Assembly (NCBI RefSeq): GCF_022201045.2
Contig: NC_068557.1
Span: 28,745,501-28,809,500, forward strand
Source of the DNA: Citrus sinensis
Lineage: Eukaryota > Streptophyta > Magnoliopsida > Sapindales > Rutaceae
Length of the DNA stretch: 64,000 nt
Direction: 5' to 3'
Every line of letters starts with the position of its first letter. The stretch's first letter is position 1. Positions 53,881 to 64,000 of this stretch are shown piece by piece. Below the pieces are notes generated by a model, which saw only the letters and a program-made list of their open reading frames with translations, was not told the origin of the DNA and made no database searches. Both the position numbers and the translations under genes were made by a program.

Positions 53881-55360
53881 GTAAATTACCTATTACTTAG
53901 GTAACAAGTTACTTATTTATTTAAAATTAATGATATAAATTTTTTATTTAAATCTAACTGTCCACGTCAATTACGGTATCAATATCGTAAATTTAATTAC
54001 TGCATTATAGAATGACCCTTTAAATTGATGAGATGGGTCTCACTTTTAACGGGACAGAGTATTCATTTGAAAGAAATTTAGCGGGTCCAACAACAGAACC
54101 CACTTGACCCACTCAGATGCACTATTAAAACAGGAATATTATTTCTTTGTCATCATGCAATCAACAGATATTAATGATTCCCCTTAATTTTTAAAAAATA
54201 GATGTACATTAATGATTAATGTAATTGATGATTAGAAAGGATCTTTGAATCTAACAGCCACCCCCTTGAATTATAAGTCAATAGAGAGACAGAAAGACCA
54301 GCAAGTTGCGACTGCGGAACTGCCACTGATAAAAAGATAATTGTAACATGATCCTGTAAATGAATGGACTGATCGCTCATTTTAGTCATTTCACCATCAA
54401 TCCTATCAGCCACAAAAGAATTAAATATGTCAGTGATCAGTAGTTAGGTTATGCAATCTGTACTTCTGTAGTACACTTTCAAAGAAGTGCTGATGCCAGC
54501 CAGTGCTAGCTAGTTATATGTTGCCAGCTTTACCTCGTCATCATGTAGAGCTTGGGGTTAAAAACTTAAAATTTCTAGTGATAGCAGATGAAAAACAAGT
54601 AACCGATGGTATGGTTAAGTTAACACTTCCAATTTAGGAGTTTTACCTAATAATTCAAGATATTAAATAATCAAACGACACTTATTGAGCATAGTTTTTT
54701 TATTAATATAAGTTATATATAATATATCTTAATATGACCCCACACTAGTAATCACAAATATACGCAAGACAGAAAATAATTTATGCTTATTAGTTACTTT
54801 CCAATACGTACATCAACTGACAATATTCGAGATATACACTCTTCTCAGCAAAGGCCGCAAAGTTCTCTGACAACCTTGAGGACGTAAAATTAATTAATTG
54901 AAGATCAGCCCATGAGTGGGACAAAATCAAAACTAAAAACTTTATATATACATACAATAATATTAAGGCTAAATAACCCATATGAAATATGAATGAGCAA
55001 AGACCTCACTGATATATATATGTATATATATATATACACATATATATACATATTCACATCACATGATTCCAGCAGATGGGCGTGGGCTAACTCGGCCGAG
55101 GACCAATTGCAACGTGTCAACGCATCGAACGATTCATAATCGAATTGTTAAGTCCGCATTTTGGGCCTCATAAATCAAAATGATTTAGATTTGAGAGAGC
55201 AACAAAATAATGAGGTTCTCATTCTCAACAACGACATGACGTGAAAAGGCCATGCCAGCACTCTCTTTTGTAAAAATTGACCAGACAGAGGCAGTGGCAG
55301 GCTCATGACTCATTTTTACGCTCTCTGCTGCCTTCACCATCATCGCTGATTGCATTGGCT
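53881..55360. other. Gene-free intergenic DNA
   Basis: AT-rich with a (TA)n-type run at 55011-55048. No convincing gene; short frames only. Confidence 0.5.
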
Positions 55361-55654
55361 AGGCGTCCGCATTCGTCGACCTTTCACGTGGCAAGATAAG
55401 GAACAGTTAACACATCACATGACGGTCGTTTTAAGGGTGCGAATTGAATTTGAGTTATATGTGCAGGGCTTCGTTGCGTATGGTTCATGTATCTGTTGTC
55501 CTCGATTAGGCGTCCGCATTCGTCGACCTTTCACGTGGCAAGATAAGGAACAGTTAACACATCACATGACGGTCGTTTTAAGGGTGCGAATTGAATTTGA
55601 GCTATATGTGCAGGGCTTCGTTGCGTATGGTTCATGTATCTGTTGTCCTCGATT
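55361..55654. repeat. 147-bp tandem duplication
   Basis: Two head-to-tail copies, 55361-55507 and 55508-55654 (each starts AGGCGTCCGCATTCG), with about one base difference, so very recent. The unit is a multiple of three and reads open in one frame, but no ATG precedes it and no protein family is recognised. Confidence 0.9.
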
Positions 55655-55698
55655 AGGGCTTGTCATAATTCTAAAGCTAGCTAGCTTTTGGTTGTGGT

Positions 55699-55744
55699 TT
55701 TCTAGTAACAGAGATGGTACTAGAAACATCTCTGTTACTAGAAA
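55699..55744. repeat. Perfect 18-bp inverted repeat (hairpin)
   Basis: TTTCTAGTAACAGAGATG at 55699-55716 and its exact reverse complement at 55727-55744, with a 10-base loop that repeats part of the arm (TACTAGAAA). It lies 44 bp after the tandem duplication. Confidence 0.85.
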
Positions 55745-56150
55745 CATAGTGCAGTTGTAGGACTTAAGCAACGTACATTTACAGCTCAACCTTAGGCCCA
55801 TTACAGCGAAAAAGTGCTGCTTCTGTTCTGTAGAGATGCATCACATGCTTCTGCAATAAATCTACCGTTCAGATTCTAGATAAGGTAGCTCATTCTACGC
55901 TCTCGCTGCTGCCAAAACATAGTCAGGAAAGCTGAGCCTCGTATCTTTAATTTGAATGGATGATTTTCTTTTTCAACATTCATTTCTTTTTCTTTTTCCT
56001 TTTCTTGTCAAAGCAAACCTCGACCCACGAGGCCAAATTAAACTCATTTCATCTTATGTGTGTTTTGTAAAAACTAATAAGTATTCTTTTAATTTTAGTT
56101 AAAATGATTGACTAGTGGCTGCTTGGTGCCCTTTGGTCAAGTAGTGATGT
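55745..56150. other. Gene-free intergenic DNA
   Basis: No gene, RNA or element ends recognised. Confidence 0.5.
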
Positions 56151-56548
56151 GAGAACATGGTTAAAAGACTCTTCATCTCATTTGATGAAGATTCACATTA
56201 TCAAAAAGAGTTTTAAATGAGATTCTTTAAATATGATTGTTCTGGTCTCTCTTCATCATTAAAGAGAGAGAAATATTATCTCATTTGAAGAATTTTATTT
56301 GGAAAGTCTTTTGGAATTTTTAATTTAGTATTAAATTATTTTTTTATCTCATTATTCTTGAAGAGAGAGAAGTGTTATAATTGTTCTTATTTTGGTGGAG
56401 GAAAAAGTCTATCAAAATAATATATTTTTTATTTAAATAGTCTTTTGGGAGTGCACTTATTTTTTTTATTCTTTTATTTATCACACATATATGTAAGCAA
56501 ATACATATTTAAAAAGTAAAATTAAAAGATTCTTTTGGTGACGCTCTC
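56151..56548. mobile_element. Older relative of the MITE at 56846
   Basis: Ends GAGAACATGGTTAAAAGACTC and, reversed, GAGAGCGTCACCAAAAGAATC are imperfect inverted repeats, and the interior shares words with the 56846-57231 element in the same order (AAATAGTCTTTTGG, ATCACA, GTAAGCAAATA). No clear target duplication remains. Confidence 0.6.
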
Positions 56549-56845
56549 AGGGTAGTAGTTCAAGTCACCCATTTGAAAATGAGGATTCAAATTTCCTTTC
56601 TCAATTAAAAAAAAAAAATTGAGTGGAGGTAGCCTTCTCCCCTACAAAATATGTTAATGTAAATTCGTTTCAGTAATTATCTTATTGCAAAGATCACTAG
56701 TCTTCTGATTGTAATATCTTGACACGTTTTTTAGAGAAACAATATTTTTTAAAAAAGAACATTTTAGGAAATTAATGTTAAACACCTTTAAAGAATATAT
56801 TTTTAGTACTTTAAACAAAGTATATTGAAACCTTAACCAGTCTTA

Positions 56846-57231
56846 GAGCATTTCTAAAAGACTTTTCAAATAATATTTTATTACTTATTTGAAGAGTCAC
56901 ATCAGCATTTAAGACTTTAAAGGACACTCCAATTAATATTCTTCAAATAAGAAATAATTATCTCCTTCAATTTTGTAGAGTTGGTTTCTCTCTCTTCAAT
57001 TTATATTTTATTACTTTTTATTGGGAGAGAGAGAGAGAAAAAAAGAGAAGTGCTTTAATTACTATTTATTTTTCCTTTGAAAAAATATTTATTTGATTAA
57101 AATAATATTAACTTATTTATAATTAAATAGTCTTTTGGAGAATAACATACTTTTTCACTCTCCTGTTTATCACATAGGTAAGCAAATAAATATTTAAAGA
57201 GTAAAATTAATAAAATCTTTTGGAGATACTC
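56846..57231. mobile_element. PIF/Harbinger-like MITE
   Basis: 386 bp with inverted ends GAGCATTTCTAAAAGACTTTT and, reversed, GAGTATCTCCAAAAGATTTT, flanked by TTA on both sides (56843-56845, 57232-57234). Non-coding, AT-rich. Confidence 0.78.
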
Positions 57232-57234
57232 TTA

Positions 57235-59854
57235 ATAAGCCAACTCAAAAAAACCCTCCACTTTAGTTGTTGTTTTTTTTTTTTAAGTAAACCAAGAGAA
57301 AGCATAATAAACTTGAACATCATACATTTATTTATAGAATTTTATGGGTCTAATTTATATCATCTTAAGCGTATAGATTTTGTCAAAGATTTATCCTCTA
57401 ACAATGATAAAAATCAAAATGAAGATAAGAAGGACAAATTAACATAAAGATTGATTGTTTAAAGCCTAGTTTAGCTTAACTGTGTAGGAACTAGGTTGCC
57501 TAAGGCCAACTGCTTGACGTCTAAACCAAACGGGTCTATTGCGCTTTAAAAACTTACGATTTTTTAAAATAAATTTTAATATTCTTTGATTAAAACTGTT
57601 ATGCGTATGAAATTATTGATAAATTTTGATAATTATGCTTTCAAATATCATTAACATTTTATTCTAAAACAAGTGATTTATCAAACACTCTACAATAATC
57701 ATAGTTTTCTTTTTCATAGTAGCTGTAGCTTAAAAACTATCGATATTAAACAAATATCAATGAACAAAAAAAAAAAAAAAAGAGATTAATCTTCTAAATC
57801 TTTATTATTTTTTTTAAACCTGGCAGCCCGCCAGCACCAGGGAATTTCGTTGACCGAAAGAAAAAATTATACTCAGTGTACATACACATATGCAATGTGG
57901 CAGTCCGCAGCTGCAATATCTACTACAAAACTTTTTTTTTTAAATGATTTAGAAATAGCATTATCGGTGACACAACGGTGACAAGAATAACTGTAAAACT
58001 TACAATATTATAATGTTCATTGAAAAATTATGCTAAATTTTCACCTGATACTATAATACTATATAATTTTACAGTTATTTTATCCTTATTGTATTAGATT
58101 CTTCTGTTCAAATATCAGCACTCAATTTTATTTTAATTTTTTTAATGGAGAATGCGATGCGCCGTAGGCGGAACTGTTGCAAAATTTGGCCCTTTATTTT
58201 CGCATGGTGTTAGATGAGTGAACAGCGTCGACTGGCAGCAGGGCACGTTGCCTAATTGAAATGTTTGTAGTTTTCTCAAAAGCAGAGAATCAATATTGTC
58301 TAGGAAAAGTGAGAACCTTACCTATATTAAAATACCCTATAATGCTTATGGAGATTTTTCAAATAGCCTCTTGTTCGAAGGACTTTGGGCATGAATCCTA
58401 CAGTTTTGATCTTCATGTCCTATGCACCCAAGCAATGCACATGCTTGCCCTTGTTTGTCCTTCCATAGCCCTATTTGAGCGTGTAAAATATTTCGACGTG
58501 CATGTGTTTATAGATGCTGCCACGTCTGTGCCGACATGGACTCTCGAGTCGAGAGGTTTGGTTTTACAGTTGGGTCCCATACTAATCATCATGTGCCTTG
58601 TTTCTCAGATTTCACTGAAAAGATAGGGAGAATTTTAGTAGGTTGGATATTCAAATCAAACGACCTTCAATTAATGGTTATTGAAAATAAAACCAGTTAT
58701 GTATCTTTCAATTTTTGAGCAAGCAAATTTCATTCACAATATTTTCATTTGGTTCTCATTCATCCAAGTCTCTGCCTCCCTTATCACTTTCCTAGCTTTC
58801 ACTTCCTGTCGACACTATGAAAGGGAAAAAGAAATTATTTTTGTCGATGCTTAAAAAAATTAATAATAAATAGATGATATATTATTGTACTTGATACACA
58901 CATATATATACATACTTCACTAACAAATAAAAAAATACAATTTTCAATGTATTGAAATTTTTTTTTTCATTTTACTGATTCTTTAATAAAGCGAAAATGT
59001 CCTCACTAAAGAAGGAATACATATGTATATACAAGCACTCTCATTTTCTTTAATGCAAATACGTTGTTACATTATGCGAATTAATAGAATTAGTTTTTAA
59101 TACTCTACAAACCATGCGGTTCAATAACATTAGAAACTAACTCTAGTCTATCCGGATTAAAAATCTTTGATAGCTCTATGAGAAACGTGTACTTCTCTTA
59201 AGCATAGGCTGATAATCCTCATTACCTATTGCATTAATCATCACCACAATTATTGGTGTGTTGTTCCCTTCCCCCTATTAAATATCTGCCCCTCCATTCT
59301 TATTGGAGTACACGCATTTTAGTCTTAATTTGCTCCCTCTATGTATCTCAGCTCTCAACCCAACTTTTCCCTTGTGAGTATCCTTTTACGCTTGTTTCAG
59401 TTTTGTGCATATTTCCTCTACAAGTTCTATCTTTGCGACTCTTAATCTATAGGTATTTGATGTTCTATAAAACACAAGTTATATATTGTATATGCATGTC
59501 TTAATCTTCCATTTGTTCTCATGTTTTTGTTTTCTTTCAACAGTTGTTTTCAATATGCATACGAATGTGCTACACATATCAGAATTATTAAAATTCATAT
59601 TAAAAACATATTCTTGCTTGACAGATAACTACTTGTAGACGTAGACATTCCCGTGCATTGTCATGCAAGTAACTCTATATCTTTCTCCTTGCTTATCTTT
59701 TATCTTTTATCATTTCAATGTTTGAATTCGTGGCCTTAATTATCGATTACTGTAGAGTAAAGAAATAAATAAAAAGATTATTGAGTTGAGCTCTTTTTTT
59801 CTTTTTTTTTGTTGGTGTGGGGGGGAGTCATGAGTGATATTAGGTTGTCATTTT
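57235..59854. other. Gene-free AT-rich DNA
   Basis: No recognised gene. The 121-codon frame at 58261 has no family resemblance. Near 59270 a CT-rich, TATTAAATA-containing stretch looks like a plant core promoter and leader. Confidence 0.45.
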
Positions 59855-59869
59855 CAGTTTCCCTACAGC

Positions 59870-59982
59870 TAGACTGCAGAATTGGTTCTTACCAGCAGAA
59901 GTCTTGCAGGAAGTGATGCATCCCTCATTCAAGAAAGTACAAATGCTGGAGTCTGACAACTTCATCACAGAATTAAACCAGG
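59870..59982 (+). pseudogene. Possible orphan exon
   Basis: Between a good acceptor (TTTCCCTACAG, near 59869) and a consensus donor (CAG/GTAAGTG at 59982) one frame stays open and reads RLQNWFLPAEVLQEVMHPSF and KKVQMLESDNFITELNQ. The GC content is higher than its surroundings. I recognise no family and find no neighbouring exons, so it is either a gene fragment or part of an unannotated transcript. Confidence 0.35.
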
Positions 59983-60789
59983 TAAGTGAATGAATCTCGC
60001 ATAACTTTTATTTTTGAGTCAATCGTAATGGACTAAAAATGATCATTAGAAATATTGACTTTTAAGTATTTTCTGGAACTTTACTTTTCTTTTTATGTAT
60101 GGCATCTAACTTTATTTTCTTTTTTATTTTTGTGAAAAAAAAGAGAGAAAAGTGCACAAAATTTGTAGTACTTGTTATGATGATATCATTTAATTATATC
60201 CTGGAGAATGATAGCTAGCTTGATCAAAAGGGCCTAGTCTAATTTGTAGTACTTTTATTTTCCTTGAATCCTTATATGAAGTCGCACAATAATTAGAAAG
60301 GGCCTAGTCTAATTCAAATCTGGATTCCATGCTAACCAAATCCCACTCCACGAGACAACTCCAAGGGGCCACATGTTTTAAGACATAGCTGGACATCGTA
60401 AAATTCCAGCTTCAAATGGCCATGCACATACTGAAACTCGAAAGACAACTTTAAAGTTAGATGTCAAAACTGCCTTGTTGTAGACAAGATTTTCCTAGAA
60501 CCCGTTGAAAAAGGTTATCAGTTTTTATTGTTTTTATACAGCACAAGAGAGTATTTAATGGGATGAAAAAAACTAAAATATCCAGGTAGCTAGTTGTAAT
60601 GGTGATTAGAATAAATAAAATAAAATAAGTTGAACAGTTACTTTGACAAAAACTTAGGTTACAACATTTTTTAAGAAAAGAAATGAAAATCCAAAATATC
60701 TAGATAGTTAGAAGTAACTTATGGTGAAGTAAATGATATTTTAATTTATAAGAGGTACATGTTATATTAATCCCGCTCAGTCACTCAGT
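59983..60789. other. AT-rich intergenic DNA
   Basis: No gene or element ends recognised. The phrase AAAGGGCCTAGTCTAATT occurs twice, 60227 and 60297, a short direct repeat 70 bp apart. Confidence 0.5.
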
Positions 60790-61071
60790 TTTTGGCCGAG
60801 TGCTAAACCACACTCCTCACAAGTGTGAGGGCAGTGATTCAAGTTTTCATGGATTCAACATCCCTCAATTAAGTATGATTATGTGGAGTTAATTTATATT
60901 TTTCTCCCTAAGTAGAGACATTCATTCTCTGTGAGGACTATTTGTCTGGGCAAGTACTTCATAGATTTAATGTGATATTGTAGTCTCAGTTATATTATAT
61001 GCTATAATAGTAGTTATATATATCTGATATAATTCAGTAATTTGATTTATAATCAATATTAAAAAAAAAAA
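60790..61071 (+). repeat. Probable SINE
   Basis: Head with TTGGCCGAGTGC (A-box-like) and AGTGATTCAAG (B-box-like), a body with words shared with the SINE at 41875-42219, and a terminal A12 at 61060-61071. No clear target duplication. Confidence 0.42.
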
Positions 61072-61942
61072 ACTCACCCATAGCAATATTTTTAGGAAAA
61101 ATATATGGCGTGCATGGCCGAAAAAATAATTGATGAGCAGCTTATGTTTTAGATCAACAAGTTGTTATTAACACCGATATCAATAAATAGATGTGCATTT
61201 TTTGGTTAAAAAGTAAAAATAAAAATTCGACGGGGATGACCTCTCAAAACTAGCCAACATATTGAATAAGGTCCAACTCAAAGAGCTAATTAGTAATGTA
61301 CTTTTTTCTTTTATTTTTAATTGGAGGATCCCATGAAATAATTATGTTCAATTAATTTTTCGGCCGAAGGTCCCATCACACAAAGGTTCCGTCAGGCGGT
61401 CTTATCACAAGACTTTGGATACACCCGTCCCTACTTTTCAATGTGTGTCAATTATCGTATCATAATGAAAGCTAATTATTAGAGGCAATATCGCAATAAT
61501 AAATAACATAATTTATTAAATGGAATCACTGGGGAGAACATGTATTGATCCTCTCCTTCTCTTGGTAACAACCATAATAATTTTCCATCGGATCTTATGT
61601 TTAGAAAAAATAATTACCGAGAGAAAAAGAAAGCGAAAAGCTAGAGTGCACCATGAAAAACAAAAGCTCAGTTAAAAAAAAGGTGTAAAAAGAAAGAAGA
61701 AGAAGAAGAAGAAAAGACATGCAATCAACTTTTTCTCCAAGGTCCAAAACGTGGAAAAGTAACCGCCATATATGTAACCTTTTCATCTATAGAAAAGGAA
61801 GGGAAACAGAATCAAACGTAGTGTCCCAGTCCCTACACTCTCTGTCTCTATCTTTTCCCACAATTAATGTGTTGCCCTTTTTTAATTTGATATTATAATT
61901 CTCCTCTCACTCGCATCCATCATCTTCTATTAGCCACTAAAC
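61072..61942. other. Upstream region of the GA2ox8-like gene
   Basis: No gene. GAA repeats at 61695-61715; a T/C-rich leader directly before the ATG. Confidence 0.5.
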
Positions 61943-64000
61943 ATGGCCACGGACCCACCATTTCACCAAGCTTACAAGTCCCTCATCGAAGATACCTCAA
62001 ACAATATCTTTGGCAAGAAGCTTGTACTTGTTGAGGAATGTGAGCTTCCGCTGATTGATCTTAGCCGAATACTTCATAATGATAACGTCGTCGACGAATC
62101 AGAAAGAGAAGAGTGCAAGGAGGAGATAGCTAGGGCTTCTCAGCAATGGGGTTTTTTCCAAGTTACTAATCATGGGATTTCAAAAGATTTACTGGAGAAG
62201 ATGAGAGAAGAGCAAGTGAAAGTTTTCAAGCAGCCTTTTGATAAGAAAAGCAAAGAAGACAAGTTCATGAATTTCCCAGCTGGCAGTTACCGCTGGGGAA
62301 CACCAACGGCCACATGTCTCAACCAGTTATCGTGGTCCGAAGCTTTTCACATTCCTATGGCCGATATCTCTGCTTCTGCTGCTGCTTTCACTACTCTCAG
62401 GTACCCTTTTTTTTTCTTTTTTCTTTTTATATATATTTCATAACAACCTACCGCTAACGTACCCTGGTTAATTTTATTTATTTTTCCTTTTGTTATTATT
62501 ATTATTTTCATCATCATTTTATGAGTACGTATCTGCTGTCTCTTTTTCCATTTATTTCCTGAAGACCGGAGAGAGATGAAGGGAGACTAGAGAGCAGTAC
62601 CACATGACGTAATTATTAAAGTATTCATTCATTCACATATACAACATATATAGGAGAACATTTAGAGTCAATCTGATTCTTAATTGACCAAATTTTTTAT
62701 TAATGTAATAGCTTAATTGATGACACCTTTATTTTAATGCGGCGAGACATTTTAAGATTAACATTAATTTTCAATGAAACATGTTTCTGGATTCGCTGGG
62801 ACTATTAGCTAGTAGAGAAATAGTCAAACCCATTTATATAACCCCTATTAGAGCATGTGAGCATGTGATGTCAGTCAATGGGATCCTAGTTAAATTTTTT
62901 ATATAATTTAACAAGTAAATACTCTAGCCTGAATATAAAATATTATATATGTTGCCTGTACGGCAAGTGCAGCTAGCACCTGCAGTATGCATAGAGCACA
63001 GCATGCAGCATGTGATGGAAAAAATCTCATACTAATAGAAAGTATTAATCAATTAATGACTAGGAAAGGTTGTGATTAATTATATTGTAACTAAAAGAGT
63101 GTACGCTTTTAATCTACTGAGTATCCCTATTCCTAAATAACCATAATTTCCTTGTTAATTAGCTCAGATTAACGTAACCATATTGTTTATATATATTTAT
63201 TTTTGTTTTCTAATCTAGGATATATATATATATGATTTAGAAACATGAGCAGAAGAATATGGGAATGTATCCGACCCGCTTAACACATCAATGACATGGC
63301 TAGTTTTGTTTCACGTTTGAGTGTTACTTGTTGGGAACCACAGCTCATGTGATTAATTAATACACAGTACTCGTCTAGCTAGGCTGAAGCTCATAGAGTC
63401 ATAGTAGCATGTGCGATGTTTCATCTAATTTGTGGAAGTTCGTACTCAAATTGGCTTTCCAATTAAAGAGAGAGACGATACCCAGAAAGCAACTTACCTT
63501 TTTCTTGGTGGCAGTTCGTTTTGCACTTAAACAAAACACTGCAATTCCTAATGATTCTGCAAATTTACCATATAATCAAATCAGGCACACAACTTGCTTG
63601 CATGCATGGTTAGGGGCTCGCTCTCACGTGAATATAAAAAAATCGATGCGCTGGAAGTCAGGATACATCAGTCGGACAGCTTAAGAGACCCCGAAGCGGG
63701 CCTCTAATGGGTCCACAATTTGCTGATTATTGATAGAGTCGGCCTTTTGACTCTCCACCCTTATTCACCCAACATCCGACCCATAATTCTGATCTTTCCT
63801 GGCCCATGTATAGTTATATGCATATACACGCAGCTCCTTTTGCCAGCCATGTGTTCAAGTATAACTATAATGTATTTGACTGTGTTGTTGTTATTTTCTT
63901 TTTAACTCAAGTGAGGTTCTTCTGAATGGGTATATGTGCAGTTCAACTCTGGAACAGTTTGCTACGACAGTGGCGGGTCTTGCCCGAAAGTTAACTGCAA
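61943..64000 (+). CDS. GA2OX8: Gibberellin 2-oxidase, GA2ox8-like (partial)
   Basis: 2-oxoglutarate/Fe(II) dioxygenase that inactivates gibberellins by 2-beta hydroxylation, in the cytosol; GA2ox7/8 types act on C20 precursors. Exon 1 is 61943-62400 (CTCTCAG/GTACCC), then a 1541-bp intron, and exon 2 starts at 63942 (TATGTGCAG/TTCAAC) and runs off the window. Seen in exon 1: LPLIDLSRIL, then WGFFQVTNHGIS of the DIOX_N domain, FPAGSYRWGTPTATCLNQLSWSE-AFHIPM typical for the C20 subgroup; exon 2 continues STLEQFATTVAGLARKLTA. The HxD...H iron triad and RxS lie beyond the edge and cannot be checked. The ATG at 61943 fits the family start. Confidence 0.93.

Noticed and set aside
54216-54413. Minus-strand frame with an exon-like start (DRIDGEMTKMSD)
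   Set aside because: The first codon is GTG, the second half reads as non-coding, and no neighbouring exons were found.
55699-55744. Hairpin as a microRNA precursor
   Set aside because: An 18-bp stem with a 10-base loop is too short for a plant miRNA precursor and matches no miRNA I know.
55350-55760. 136-codon frame over the 147-bp duplication
   Set aside because: Starts with TTG, not ATG; openness in both units follows from the unit length being a multiple of three.
58261-58626. 121-codon frame starting with ATG
   Set aside because: No domain or family recognised, overlapping frames are equally open, and no leader or promoter signals; left as unproven.

Overview
The window is nuclear DNA of a flowering plant. 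The genes have many short GT-AG introns and plant-specific families (cysteine-rich receptor kinases, P-class PPR, XTH, gibberellin 2-oxidase, THI1). Intergenic DNA is AT-rich and full of short DNA transposons and SINE-like copies. A eudicot is clear from the gene set; the THI1 leader and general style make Citrus or a close relative my best guess, but that is inference. Coding coordinates run from start codon to stop codon with exons in the text; UTRs cannot be seen directly.

Left part (1-17 kb): two near-identical cysteine-rich receptor-like kinase (CRK) genes lie in tandem on the minus strand (823-3629 and 7278-10080). They belong to a larger segmental duplication. Each unit ends upstream with the same ~770-bp segment (4787-5552 and 14785-15553), which in the right-hand unit is the 3' flank of an OST3/OST6 oligosaccharyltransferase subunit gene. 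The right unit holds an NTF2 gene and about 3.4 kb more DNA that the left unit lacks.

Middle (17-42 kb): a housekeeping-rich stretch with a mitochondrial-type PPR protein, the thiazole synthase THI1, tRNA-Leu(UAG), an XTH8-like wall enzyme, tRNA-Lys(UUU), the zinc protein CRIPT, a broken CPC/TRY-type R3-MYB, a protein with three ubiquitin-like domains, tyrosyl-DNA phosphodiesterase TDP1 with an N-terminal FHA domain (15 exons), and an ER-membrane DnaJ protein of the DNAJC25 type (10 exons). Between them lie a PIF/Harbinger-like element, a hAT-like element with CCCGG-rich ends and a 142-bp foldback MITE, all with target-site duplications.

Right part (42-62 kb): almost gene-free. A small gene remnant is followed by a Mutator-like MITE (10-bp target duplication) and a young, gag-only Copia-like LTR retrotransposon (43519-50002, 5-bp target duplication, LTRs about 1% diverged). 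Then come AAT-rich microsatellites, a ~155-bp satellite array (51.7-53.9 kb), a recent 147-bp tandem duplication beside a perfect 18-bp hairpin, and two related MITEs. The window ends inside a gibberellin 2-oxidase (GA2ox8-like) gene whose second exon runs off the edge.

Most genes sit on the minus strand and act independently. I see no operon-like or cluster-type functional system; the structural interest lies in the CRK segmental duplication, the decayed R3-MYB, and the repeat biology of the right part.
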